This document shows, piece after piece, positions 54,601-62,408 of a stretch of DNA of 64,000 nt (positions are counted from its first letter, which is position 1; the number at the start of each line of letters is the position of its first letter). The notes beneath the pieces are model-generated. The model made no database searches and was not told the origin of the DNA. It saw only the letters and a program-made list of their open reading frames with translations. The position numbers were made by a program, and so were the translations under genes. The stretch comes from Bosea sp. AS-1 (GTDB lineage Bacteria > Pseudomonadota > Alphaproteobacteria > Rhizobiales > Beijerinckiaceae), in NCBI RefSeq assembly GCF_002220095.1, contig NZ_CP022372.1, positions 902,501 through 966,500 on the forward strand, written 5' to 3'.

Positions 54601-55788
54601 GGCCCCGCCGCGGGCGCGGATCAGGCCGCCGAAGCCGGTGAATTCGTCCGACCAGAGGACGATGCTGCCGCCGTTGCCGCTTTCGGTTGCGTCCGCTGTG
54701 ATCGTGGTCTTGCTGTCGACGACCGTGCTGCGCGCATGCGGCAGGGCTCTCTTGCCCTGGAGGTCGCCACCGATCCGGATCGTGCCGCCTCCGGTGCGGC
54801 CACTCGCGTCGATGCTTGCGCCGGCAAGCCCGATGCGATCGCCGGTGATGGTGATCTCGCCGCCCTTTCCGGCCGTCGCGGGGCGGTTGCGTGTAGCGTT
54901 GGCCTTGCGGCCTTGGCGGGTCGCGCTGGCCGTGAGCCGGCCGGAGACAGTGACTGTGCCGCCGGCCCCCCCGCCCAGGACGATGGCTCCGGAGCGCCCG
55001 CCCACCGTCCGAGCTTCGACAACGCCCGTCAGATTAATCGCCTGCCTGGCGACCTCGCGCGCCGTCGCGGCTTTCATCTCGACGCGCCCGCCATTGGCTC
55101 GGATGCGGCCGCTATGCTGGATCAGTGCCTTCTCGCCGGCCGAGCCGGAAGGCATGGCGACCTCGAGGAAGCCGTCGCCGGAGATGTCGAGCGTCGCACG
55201 CTCGCCGGCGCCGAGACCGACCCGTCCCAGCGGTACGCTGATCGTGCCGGTATTCTCGACCGAGCCGCCGAGCAACGCTGCATATCCGCCGCGACCGACC
55301 TCGATCGTGCCCTGGTTGACCACCGGCGCCGAAGCTCCAGTGCCAGCAAAGCTACGCCGCCCGGCCTTGAAGTCCTCGTCGCTGATGCCGAGCGTCGAGG
55401 CGACGAAACCACCGCCGGCCCTGACCGCGCCGCTCGGCGTGATCATGATGCCATTCGGATTGACGAGATAGACCTGTCCGTTGGCGTTGATCTGTCCGGC
55501 GATGGTCGAGCTTGTGGAGCCGGTGACGCGGTTGAGCAGTGCTGACGAGCTCGACGGCTGCCGAATGTCGACGTTGGCGCCGGCCCCGACCGAAAAGCTC
55601 TGCCAGTTCACGATCGCGGCGGCGGAAGACTGCTGGATCGTCATGGTGCTCGCGCCCGGCGTGGCGATGCCGACCGAGCCGTGCGTGACCGACGGCCCGG
55701 CCGGCAGCTCTCCCGCCAGGCTAGAGCCGAGTGGGACGAGGCACGTGCTCGCGAGCAGCGCGAGCCAGACTGCAGCTTTACTTCTCAT
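51631..55788 (-). CDS. Two-partner secretion exoprotein (TpsA, filamentous haemagglutinin-like)
   Basis: 1385 residues. Signal peptide (LALLASTCLVPLGSSLAG) is followed by a TPS domain (about 28-300) with the conserved NPNGI at 110-114 and GQINANGQVYLV before it. A beta-helix region follows, including GLUG-type repeats (about 720-960: VGGLVGINQAGASIAQSYS, VGGLAGQNLGSVSQAYATG). Two MBG-like repeats come next (RLYGGSSAFSLLASYGGPG; NKPYGLPFAFIGTEFSVSG), then a Gly/Pro-rich linker and a C-terminal coiled coil (about 1255-1385) with two Cys. No toxin domain is apparent, so an adhesin is more likely than a CDI toxin. Confidence 0.93.
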   Translation of the reverse strand: MRSKAAVWLALLASTCLVPLGSSLAGELPAGPSVTHGSVGIATPGASTMTIQQSSAAAIVNWQSFSVGAGANVDIRQPSSSSALLNRVTGSTSSTIAGQINANGQVYLVNPNGIMITPSGAVRAGGGFVASTLGISDEDFKAGRRSFAGTGASAPVVNQGTIEVGRGGYAALLGGSVENTGTISVPLGRVGLGAGERATLDISGDGFLEVAMPSGSAGEKALIQHSGRIRANGGRVEMKAATAREVARQAINLTGVVEARTVGGRSGAIVLGGGAGGTVTVSGRLTASATRQGRKANATRNRPATAGKGGEITITGDRIGLAGASIDASGRTGGGTIRIGGDLQGKRALPHARSTVVDSKTTITADATESGNGGSIVLWSDEFTGFGGLIRARGGATGGDGGSAEVSSKGVLSYTGQTVLTAAQGKFGTLLLDPYNIYIESGPTTNGSFTPSGDNSVINATDLQNALATANVTITTGGNSGTQAGNITVGAPITWTQATTLTLDADNNIVIAGAISAPQGGLTLFAGGTITTPLSWTTSTGSAIVGCSYSPCAPGSVNVGTFTLGSGAWTQTGPLYNNAAFSAADFRLSGGSFLRVLGGDGTTTPYQIADVYGLQGINTITNLSGGLDLTRNYVLANDIDASVTSGWTDGDGGIVGFTPLGGIATHSLPYAGTFNGQGHTVSSLFIDRPGETGVGLFGSVGPTATVTNLSLANVNISGNSEVGAIAGQNSGTISQVSASGTVAGVVFGTPSANNGATSIGGLIGTNAGTLTRSYSTATVNGGPFGSTVGGLVGINQAGASIAQSYSAGAVSIGNGGLATSGGQRGGVIGGLVGENIGSISQTYSSATVTAGASTVLVGGLVGDNTILVTSDGTFTGTIAQSYATGAVSAGANSNSVGGLAGQNLGSVSQAYATGAVNGGAGSTAVGGLIGLNGATVAGSFWDLTTTGQAQGIGTDNTGSAAPTGLTTAQFQNPGIFVPLASAQGWSFEANWAPPSAGFYPELYTLSPVIRAVTDGTTRLYGGSSAFSLLASYGGPGSYVFGPSGDTLSLANPFASTATATSPVGSYSITGVNQTSTLGIAYRVVATQTDAALTPSITVAPAPLTVTANNQNKPYGLPFAFIGTEFSVSGLQNGETVGSAALFSAGALSTASTGLYAILIGSATGGSFNPSNYAIAYVPGVMSVGADPSLIDTPPAGNPTLDLPTTTVSLPNPPDNFDLTGGGGNGGSGGVGGGGPTLGTGRPGELDAARDTLASIERSSNDLESKVANCESQYERQKKAVNEYKTCVGGALEQFADALEAKALTLPGPMRGIPAAIRQAARKVRAARTIQEARAAVGAAVAEVRKAIALIRADDPAIGRLQLQQANRIASALGSVESRLSRATGL

Positions 55789-55821
55789 CCGCGATTCCTC
55801 GTCGAAACCGAGAGGCGATGT

Positions 55822-57579
55822 TCAGAAGCGAATAGAGCCTACCATGGTGAAACGGTTGGAGTTCGGTAGCCGGCCGTCACGAAGCTGGCGCCCGAATTCG
55901 AGGGCGAGCGACGCCTGCGAGAAAGATGGATCCAGCGTCGCGCCCAGCCGCAGGCCGACGCCGATGGAGGAAACATGCGTCGTCGCCTGCTCGACCACGG
56001 TGGGCCGGTGCAGGTAGAGCGCTCCCGTTGCGGCGAAGGCGTAAGGCGTGGCGGAGACCGGAAAACCCGCGAGCGACATCTGCCAGGGCGAGTTCACCTC
56101 GGCACGCAGGATCCAGCCGCTGTCACCGCCCAGCGTGCCAGCATCGAAAGTCGATAGTTCCTGGAAGGAGGCAATGCCGAGCTGCTCGGCGCGTGGCAGG
56201 GCATGGTTGAACGACGTCTGACCGCGGGCGAGCAGGGCGATCCCGAGATGCTCCATCAGCGGTTGTGCATATGAGACGATGGCCTCGAACTTGCGGAAGT
56301 CGGCATTCGCTCCCAGGCGCGACAGTGGCAGCAGGGGCGTGGCATCGGACGCGCTACGGGCGCCGAGCGCGTCGAGCCCGGCCGAAAGGATCGCGCGGCC
56401 CGAGAGGGCGCCACCGTTGGGGAGTTGCATCGTACCGTCGGTGGCGGCCCGCAGCACCCTGAGGCGGTCGAGCGAGAGCGGCAGCTTGGCGCCGCCGAAG
56501 CGGATATCGATGCGCTCTTCCTCGGCATCGAAGATCAGCTCCGAGGCGAGGGTCAGCGCGCGCGAGCGAATCCAGGGATAGCGCAGGCGCACCGAATAGC
56601 GGTCGAACACGCTGGCGGTCTGAGGCAGGCCGAGGGGCGGCTTCGGTGTCGTGCGGCTCTCGGTCGCTTCCAGATTGAGCGTCAGCCCGTCGATCCCCAA
56701 CGGGATCACCGCACCGCCCGACAGGGTCCGCATACGGGGAAACTGATCGAAAAGGCCACCGAATCCGGTCGCGTCCGAGCCGCTCGGATGACCGGCCGCG
56801 CGGAAGTAGAGAGCTTCCCCGAAGCCGAAGACACTGTTGACGTCGAGGCCGGCTGTCGCCGTCGTGCGGCCTAGCGAGCTGGAGAGCGTGTTGTCGAAGC
56901 CGAGGGTTCCGGAGACAGGACGATACTCCGCTCGGACGACGAGAATGGTGGCGCCTAGTTCTTTCCCGGGCGAGAGGGCCGAGCGCAGGGCGACGCCTGG
57001 CGTGTCTCCCGCGATCATCAGCTGGCGCTCGATCTCGGCCAGGCGCAATTCGCGCTTGCCGATCAGGGGAGCCAGGACGCTCTCGACCCGCGCCCGCACC
57101 CTCTCGGGAACGGCGCCGGTGTCGATCCGTTCGACGTAGCCGCTGACGATGACGATGCGGAGCTGCCCACCGTCGCGCAGGCTCTGGGCTGGCAACAGCA
57201 CGCGCGTCAGAACGTAACCCGCGCGGGCATAGGCCGCCTCCAGCTCCCGCGCAGCGGCAAACAGTTCCGAAGCGGGAATGCGCCCGCGGATGAGCTTGGC
57301 GCGGAACTGCTCCTGCTCGCCGGCGAGTTCGCCGCGCCCCCCTTCGATGGTCACGCCCGAAAGCCGGATCCACAAACGTTCGGCACCTGCCGGGGCGTCG
57401 AGGCCGGGCTTTCCGGAGAACAGCAACGACCCGCCAGCCCGAGGCTGATCGGGGCGGAAGCTCGGCGGCGTGATCTGGCTGGCGGTCTGGGCAAAGGCGG
57501 AAGACGATAGCAGAAGACCGCTCGCAAGAGCGAGCCACGCCATGCTCGTCCGTCGGAAAACGCCGAAAACCATCCGCAT
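55822..57579 (-). CDS. Two-partner secretion outer membrane transporter (TpsB, ShlB/FhaC family)
   Basis: About 585 residues from ATG 57579 (AGGAA five bases upstream), signal peptide WLALASGLLLSSSAFAQTAS. POTRA region about 55-210 (LWIRLSGVTIEGGRGELAG, FAAARELEAAYARAGYVLTR, LRIVIVSGYVERIDTG). The 16-strand barrel follows, with RPVSGTLGFDNTLSSSLGRT and C-terminal NRFTMVGSIRF ending in Phe. It exports the TpsA protein encoded 33 bp downstream; the pair is transcribed leftward as tpsB-tpsA. Confidence 0.94.
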   Translation of the reverse strand: MRMVFGVFRRTSMAWLALASGLLLSSSAFAQTASQITPPSFRPDQPRAGGSLLFSGKPGLDAPAGAERLWIRLSGVTIEGGRGELAGEQEQFRAKLIRGRIPASELFAAARELEAAYARAGYVLTRVLLPAQSLRDGGQLRIVIVSGYVERIDTGAVPERVRARVESVLAPLIGKRELRLAEIERQLMIAGDTPGVALRSALSPGKELGATILVVRAEYRPVSGTLGFDNTLSSSLGRTTATAGLDVNSVFGFGEALYFRAAGHPSGSDATGFGGLFDQFPRMRTLSGGAVIPLGIDGLTLNLEATESRTTPKPPLGLPQTASVFDRYSVRLRYPWIRSRALTLASELIFDAEEERIDIRFGGAKLPLSLDRLRVLRAATDGTMQLPNGGALSGRAILSAGLDALGARSASDATPLLPLSRLGANADFRKFEAIVSYAQPLMEHLGIALLARGQTSFNHALPRAEQLGIASFQELSTFDAGTLGGDSGWILRAEVNSPWQMSLAGFPVSATPYAFAATGALYLHRPTVVEQATTHVSSIGVGLRLGATLDPSFSQASLALEFGRQLRDGRLPNSNRFTMVGSIRF

Positions 57580-58006
57580 CAAGTTCCTGCCCCAATGCGA
57601 TGGCAGCAACTCATGGCGTTCCCGTCAAGAAAAAAGGATTTTTCACTTCACGCTGTCGTGCGGAGTGGCTGAATTGTAACAGCGTTATTGATCGGTATTC
57701 AGCGTAAAGAGAATTGGACCTGAAGAAGCAAGTCCAAAATAAGTCGTTGTAATATAAAGATGTTCAAATACCTTAGGTAGGCAATTACGTATATCGCCGC
57801 TGTTTCCCACGAAATTCGTGGGAAAACTCGCGCCGTCGCGAGAGAGCGCGGCAGAGGGCGGTTTCTCTGCTTCTGGTGCGGAGAATTGGGCCGGCGTCGA
57901 GGGGAGATGCGAGAGGCGGCTCGTGCAGCCCTCGCACCCAGCCGGCACGATCCGGTTGCGAGCGATGGCGGCCTGCACCGTGAACGCCGCCCTGCCGCGA
58001 AGCCGG
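57580..58006. other. 427-bp intergenic region upstream of tpsB
   Basis: No gene is seen. The half next to tpsB (57600-57800) is strongly AT-rich compared with its surroundings and should hold the tpsB promoter and leader. The other half includes the palindrome at 57803-57825 and GC-rich DNA after the D-cysteine desulfhydrase stop. The open frames across it have no family features. Confidence 0.65.
57803..57825. promoter_or_regulatory. Perfect 11-bp-arm palindrome, candidate operator
   Basis: Arms TTTCCCACGAA and TTCGTGGGAAA flank a single A. It lies 224 bp upstream of the tpsB start and 178 bp beyond the end of the D-cysteine desulfhydrase gene. No T-run follows in either direction and the loop is one base, which favours a dimeric protein site over a terminator. 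No regulator gene adjoins it. Confidence 0.55.
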
Positions 58007-59005
58007 CTAGCCCGGAAATGCCTCGGGGTAGGCGAAGAGGCCGGGGGCGCCGCCGGTGTGCCAGAAGACGACGGTTTCGCCCGGGGCGATCGCGCCGCTT
58101 CTCACGCGTGCGATCAGCCCGGCCATCGCCTTTCCGGTATAGACGGGGTCGAGCAGGATCCCTTCCGTGCGCGCGACCAGTTCGACCGCCTCGACCATCG
58201 CCGCAGTCGGTTGGCCGTAGCCGGGGCCGACCTGGGAAGCATCGACTTCCAGCCTGGCCGTGCTGCGCGGGCGGCCTTCCAGAGTGGCGATCTCCTGAAC
58301 GAGCCCGGAAACGATGGCGCTCGCCTGCTCCGACGAGCGCGAGACGCTGATGCCATGCACGCGGCAAGGCAATCCGGTTTCCTCCACTCCGACCAGGATG
58401 CCGGCATGGGTGCCGCCGCTTCCGGTGGGCAGGACGATGTGATCGAGCTTGCAGTCCTGGCTCTTCGCCTGCGTTGCCAACTCCAGAACCGCGTCACGAT
58501 AGGCGAGGCTTCCGAGGCCATTCGAGCCGCCGACCGGGATCAGGTAGGGGCTGCGCCCTTGCGCCGACAGGGCCGCCATCGTCTCGGCGGCGACGACGGA
58601 GCTATCCACGCCCGCTGCGAGAAGGCGGACATCAGCGCCGAAGATCCGGTCGAGCAGCCAGTTGCCATTGTTTCGATAGGCTTCGCTTCGGTTCTCCACC
58701 GAATCCGTCAGCAGGAGCACGCAGCGGAGGCCGTGCCGGGCGGCCGCTGCCGCAGTCTGGCGGGCATGGTTCGATTGTATGGCGCCGAGCGTGACCAGTG
58801 TGTCGGCGCCGCGCTTCAAGGCTTCCGCAACGAGGTACTCCAGCTTGCGTGCCTTGTTGCCGCCTCCGGCAAAGCCGGTAGAGTCATCGCGCTTGATCCA
58901 GATCGACGGGGCCTGTCCGTTGCGGCCGAAGGCCCGCGACAGGTTGGGGAGCGGCTCGAATGGCGTCGGCAACGCCGCGAGGCGGATCGTGTCGGGTCGG
59001 TTCAT
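58007..59005 (-). CDS. dcyD: D-cysteine desulfhydrase (ACC deaminase family)
   Basis: PLP enzyme of 332 residues from ATG 59005. Schiff-base Lys51 lies in GGGNKARKLEYL; SNHARQTAAAAA and PVGGSNGLGSLAYRDAVLEL are also typical. Two positions that separate the subfamilies read Thr: DPVYTGKAMAGL (ACC deaminase has Glu here) and FWHTGGAPGLFAY (ACC deaminase has Leu), favouring D-cysteine to pyruvate, H2S and ammonia over ACC degradation. A start 36 codons further upstream is open but lacks support. Monocistronic by context. Confidence 0.82.
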   Translation of the reverse strand: MNRPDTIRLAALPTPFEPLPNLSRAFGRNGQAPSIWIKRDDSTGFAGGGNKARKLEYLVAEALKRGADTLVTLGAIQSNHARQTAAAAARHGLRCVLLLTDSVENRSEAYRNNGNWLLDRIFGADVRLLAAGVDSSVVAAETMAALSAQGRSPYLIPVGGSNGLGSLAYRDAVLELATQAKSQDCKLDHIVLPTGSGGTHAGILVGVEETGLPCRVHGISVSRSSEQASAIVSGLVQEIATLEGRPRSTARLEVDASQVGPGYGQPTAAMVEAVELVARTEGILLDPVYTGKAMAGLIARVRSGAIAPGETVVFWHTGGAPGLFAYPEAFPG

Positions 59006-59164
59006 TCCAGCAGGCTCCGAAGGCAGGCGCCGTGAATCGCGCCATGCCACCATATCGCCGGAGCATCGGAGCGCCGGGTCGATCGCTGCATGCCTGCCGT
59101 GCGTGTCCGACACAGCGATAGCCGAGGCCGGCGAGGCGAACCTCGCGACCGGTCAGGTCGGGAG

Positions 59165-60943
59165 CTAGGCTGGCCGGGCAGAGCGGCCGCGCAGGAATGT
59201 CGTCCGCTGGCTTTCCTCTTCCTGCAGCCGGATCTTCGCCCGCATCAGGTCCTTCCAGCCGAGATAGCCGACCAGTTTTCCTCCCTCGCGGGAGACCACT
59301 GGCAGATGCGCGACATTGGCTTCCGAGAGCCGGTCGGCGACGCTCTCCAGATATTCGTCGGGATAGGCGACTACGAGGCGGTCCGGCGGCAGGATCTCCG
59401 CCAGCGGCGCGGTTCGATGCGTTCCGGAGCGTCGCCAGCGGATGACCGAGGGCGGGTCGATGATGCCGAGCGCCCGGCCCTCGGTGTCTACGACCGGAAA
59501 GCTCGGATGGCCACGCTCGGGGGCGGCGAGGAAGCGCGCCGCCTGATGCAGGGTCATCGCGGCCGGAACCGTCTCGACCTGGCGAGTCATCACCTGCTCG
59601 ACGCGGGTCAGCGCGAAGGGATCGATGCGGTATTCGCGGACGATGTGATGGCCGCGCCGCGCGATCTTCTCGGTCAGGATCGAGCGCTTCATGACGAGTA
59701 CGGTGAAGGCGTGGGCCGCGGCGCAGGCAGCGATCAGCGGCACCAGCACATGGGTGTTCCCGGTCAGCTCGACCGCGAAGAAGGTCGCGGTCAGTGGCGC
59801 GCGCATCGTGCCACCCATCGTCGCTGCCATGGCGAGCAGAGGCCAGAACCCGGGTGATGCCGTCGGGAGGACGCCGGAGGCCACCGCCCCCATGGCGCCG
59901 CCCATGATCAGAAGCGGGGCCAGGACGCCGCCCGAAGTGCCCGAGCCGAGAGCTATCGACCAGATCACCGCCTTGGTGACGAGCAGCGTGATCGCTGCCG
60001 CCGCCAGCGTCTGACCGCCCAGCATGTCGGCGATGTTGGCATAGCCGACGCCAAGCGCGCGAGGATCGATCAGGCCGCCGAGGCCGATGACGACGCCTCC
60101 GATCATCGGCCACCACATCCAATGGATCGGCAGCTTGAGAAAGGCATCCTCGCAGGCATAGACGAGTTGCGTCAGCAGCGCCGAGAGCGCGCCGGCCGCG
60201 ATGCCGATGGCGACCCAGCCGAGCAGGCCGGGAACCGAGGCTTCCATCGACCCCGTGAAGGGGAAGAGCGGTGCCGGCATGTGCAGCAGCGTGCGCTCGA
60301 CCTCCGCGACGATGGCTGCAACCGCGACCGGGATGAAGCTGCGCGGCGTCCATTCGAACAGGAGCAGTTCGACCGCCAGCATGATGGCGGCGATCGGCGT
60401 GCCGAACACGGTGGTCATGCCGGCAGCGGCGCCCGCGACGAGCAGGGTCTTGCGCTCGCTGTCGCTGACAGGCAGCGCCTGAGCGATCAGCGAGCCTATC
60501 GCGCCGCCGGTCATGATGATCGGGCCCTCGGCACCGAAGGGGCCGCCGGTTCCTATCACCACCGCCGAGGACAGGGGCTTGAGGATCGCGACCTTGGCGT
60601 CGAGCCGTGAGCGCCCGAGCAGGATCGCTTCGATGGCCTCGGGAATACCGTGGCCACGGATCTTTTCGCTGCCGAAACGCGCCATCAAGCCGACGATCAG
60701 CGCACCGATGACCGGGATGAGAACCGTGCCGGGGCCGAGCTGGATGCTGCCCATATCCACCTCCGCGAAGGAGAGGCGGTGGAAATAGGCGATGTTGGTC
60801 GCGAGGCGGATCAGGTTCAGCAGTGCGATGCCGGCCAGCACACCGGCGGAGGCAACGACAACCGCAATCGCCGCGATGACGAGCACGCGCGGGCTGGTCG
60901 TGAAGTCGCCGAGGCGGCGCTTGTCCTGGCTGCGGGCGGCCAT
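59165..60943 (-). CDS. ClC-type chloride channel/transporter with CBS domains
   Basis: About 592 residues from ATG 60943 (GAGGA eight bases upstream). The membrane domain has HGIPEAIEAI (variant of GSGIP), GGPFGAEGPIIMTGG with the gating Glu (GKEGP region), and LGSGTSGGVLAPLLIMGG (GxFxP region). The cytoplasmic end (about 435-570) holds two CBS domains (VMTRQVETVPAAMTLHQAAR; LPPDRLVVAYPDEYLESVAD). Moves chloride or another anion across the inner membrane. Divergent from a MarR gene with an operator-like palindrome between. Confidence 0.94.
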   Translation of the reverse strand: MAARSQDKRRLGDFTTSPRVLVIAAIAVVVASAGVLAGIALLNLIRLATNIAYFHRLSFAEVDMGSIQLGPGTVLIPVIGALIVGLMARFGSEKIRGHGIPEAIEAILLGRSRLDAKVAILKPLSSAVVIGTGGPFGAEGPIIMTGGAIGSLIAQALPVSDSERKTLLVAGAAAGMTTVFGTPIAAIMLAVELLLFEWTPRSFIPVAVAAIVAEVERTLLHMPAPLFPFTGSMEASVPGLLGWVAIGIAAGALSALLTQLVYACEDAFLKLPIHWMWWPMIGGVVIGLGGLIDPRALGVGYANIADMLGGQTLAAAAITLLVTKAVIWSIALGSGTSGGVLAPLLIMGGAMGAVASGVLPTASPGFWPLLAMAATMGGTMRAPLTATFFAVELTGNTHVLVPLIAACAAAHAFTVLVMKRSILTEKIARRGHHIVREYRIDPFALTRVEQVMTRQVETVPAAMTLHQAARFLAAPERGHPSFPVVDTEGRALGIIDPPSVIRWRRSGTHRTAPLAEILPPDRLVVAYPDEYLESVADRLSEANVAHLPVVSREGGKLVGYLGWKDLMRAKIRLQEEESQRTTFLRGRSARPA

Positions 60944-60988
60944 CGGGGTATTCCTCATGAGATGCGTGGGAAGCGAGTGTGGCAGGTC

Positions 60989-61003
60989 TATCGTAATACG
61001 ATA
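60989..61003. promoter_or_regulatory. Palindrome between ClC and MarR genes, likely MarR operator
   Basis: TATCGTAATACGATA, a perfect 7-1-7 palindrome, followed by AT-rich TAAATTT. It is 46 bp upstream of the ClC start and 83 bp upstream of the MarR start. The short AT-rich palindrome in a divergent MarR intergenic region is the classic layout for repression of both genes. Confidence 0.7.
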
Positions 61004-61085
61004 TAAATTTGTCAAGCTGCTCTTTGCGAGGCGCGCCGGCAGCGGTGTAGAGGGGGAAGAAGAGCAATCGCCCGGAGCCTGAGCC

Positions 61086-61496
61086 TTGTCACGACCTCGC
61101 CTGACGCAGGACGATTATACGGCGCTGGCGGAGTTCCGTTATCTGCTGCGCTCCTTCCTGGAGTTCAGCGAGAATGCGGCGAAGCAGGCGGGGCTCACGC
61201 CGCGGCAGCATCAGGCGCTTCTGGTCATCAAGGGCTACAGGCATGGAGACCCGATCGCCGTCGGCGACCTGGCCGACCGGCTGAAGATCCGGCACAACAC
61301 GGCGGTGGAACTGGCCAACCGGCTGGTCGAGGCTGGGCTGGTCGACCGCGGCCATGACGGCGCGGATCAGCGGCGCGTCCTGCTCAGGCTGACAGCGGCC
61401 GCGGAGCAGCATCTCGCCGCGTTGTCCGGTGCCCATCTCGACGAGCTTTCGCGAATCCGTCCGACCTTGGAGGAAATTCTGCGGCGCTCCTCCTGA
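61086..61496 (+). CDS. MarR family transcriptional regulator
   Basis: 136 residues starting at TTG 61086 (GGAG about ten bases upstream). Winged helix with LTPRQHQALLVIKGYRHGDP, IAVGDLADRLKIRHNTAVEL, ANRLVEAGLVDRGHDGADQR and RVLLRLTAAAEQHL is a complete MarR domain. Divergent from the ClC gene and probably represses it through the palindrome at 60989-61003. Ends 21 bp from the convergent dipeptide permease gene. Confidence 0.92.
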   Translation: MSRPRLTQDDYTALAEFRYLLRSFLEFSENAAKQAGLTPRQHQALLVIKGYRHGDPIAVGDLADRLKIRHNTAVELANRLVEAGLVDRGHDGADQRRVLLRLTAAAEQHLAALSGAHLDELSRIRPTLEEILRRSS

Positions 61497-61517
61497 TGGG
61501 CGTGGAGGCCGAGTTCG

Positions 61518-62396
61518 TTACAGCCGCCGCGAGAGGCGAGGGTCGAGACGGTCCCGCAATCCGTCGCCGAGCAGATTGACCGCCAGCACGACCAGGGCGA
61601 GCGCGACAGCCGGGCAGAAGATCGTCCAGGGGGCACGCGCGAGATAAAGCCGGCTGGAGGCGATCATGTTGCCCCAGCTGGGAACCTCCGGCGGAACGCC
61701 AGCGCCCAGGAAGGAAAGCCCGGCCTCGACCAGGATGGCAGAGGCGCAGATATAGGTGGCCTGCACGATCAGAGGCGCGATCGTGCTCGGCATGATGTGG
61801 CGGAACAGGATGCGCGGCGTGCCCGCTCCGCAGGCGATCGCTGCCTCGACGAAGGGCAACTGCTTGACGCCGAGCACGATCGACCTCACCAGCCGCACCA
61901 CGCGCGGCAGCTCCGGGATCGAGATCGCTGCCACCACGATGGCGATGCTGCCCTGATTGAGGGCAACCATCGCGATCGCCAACAGGATGGCGGGGATCGC
62001 CATCAGCCCGTCCATAAGCCGCATGACGATGCCGTCGAACCAGCGATAATAGCCGGCGAACAGCCCGATGATCAGCCCCGCGAGGACCGAGATCGCCGCG
62101 ACGCTCAGACCGACGATGAGCGAGACGCGGGCGCCGTAGACGGTTCGGGCGAAGACGTCTTGGCCGAGCTGGTCGGTGCCGAACCAGAGTTCCCGGGAGG
62201 GCGGCTGCAGGCGCCGGGTCGGCAGCTTCAGCATCGGATCGCCGGCGATCAGCGGCGCGATGATCGCGACGGCGACGAAGAAGATCAGGATGGCCGCGCC
62301 CAGCAGGATCGTCGGATTGCGGCGCGCGAAGCGGCCGAAGCGGGCGAGCCGGTTGCCGGAGGTCGAGGGGGTGGTCGGAGCGGTGATCGCAGTCAT
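61518..62396 (-). CDS. Peptide/nickel-type ABC transporter permease (DppC-like)
   Basis: 292 residues. An N-terminal cytosolic tail and OppC-type anchor (RNPTILLGAAILIFFVAVAI), PPSRELWFGTDQLGQDVFAR (the family GTD-x-x-G-x-D signature), RVSLIVGLSVAAISVLAG and the coupling region EAAIACGAGTPRILFRHIMP are present. Operon with the DppB-like gene 12 bp upstream. It is the last gene of the operon in this direction: no ATPase gene follows. Confidence 0.94.
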   Translation of the reverse strand: MTAITAPTTPSTSGNRLARFGRFARRNPTILLGAAILIFFVAVAIIAPLIAGDPMLKLPTRRLQPPSRELWFGTDQLGQDVFARTVYGARVSLIVGLSVAAISVLAGLIIGLFAGYYRWFDGIVMRLMDGLMAIPAILLAIAMVALNQGSIAIVVAAISIPELPRVVRLVRSIVLGVKQLPFVEAAIACGAGTPRILFRHIMPSTIAPLIVQATYICASAILVEAGLSFLGAGVPPEVPSWGNMIASSRLYLARAPWTIFCPAVALALVVLAVNLLGDGLRDRLDPRLSRRL

Positions 62397-62408
62397 CGGT
62401 CGCGCCCC

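Noticed and set aside
58884..61067. 727-residue minus-strand frame over the ClC gene
   Set aside because: Lies in another frame of the well-supported ClC gene and is extremely Arg/His/Pro-rich.
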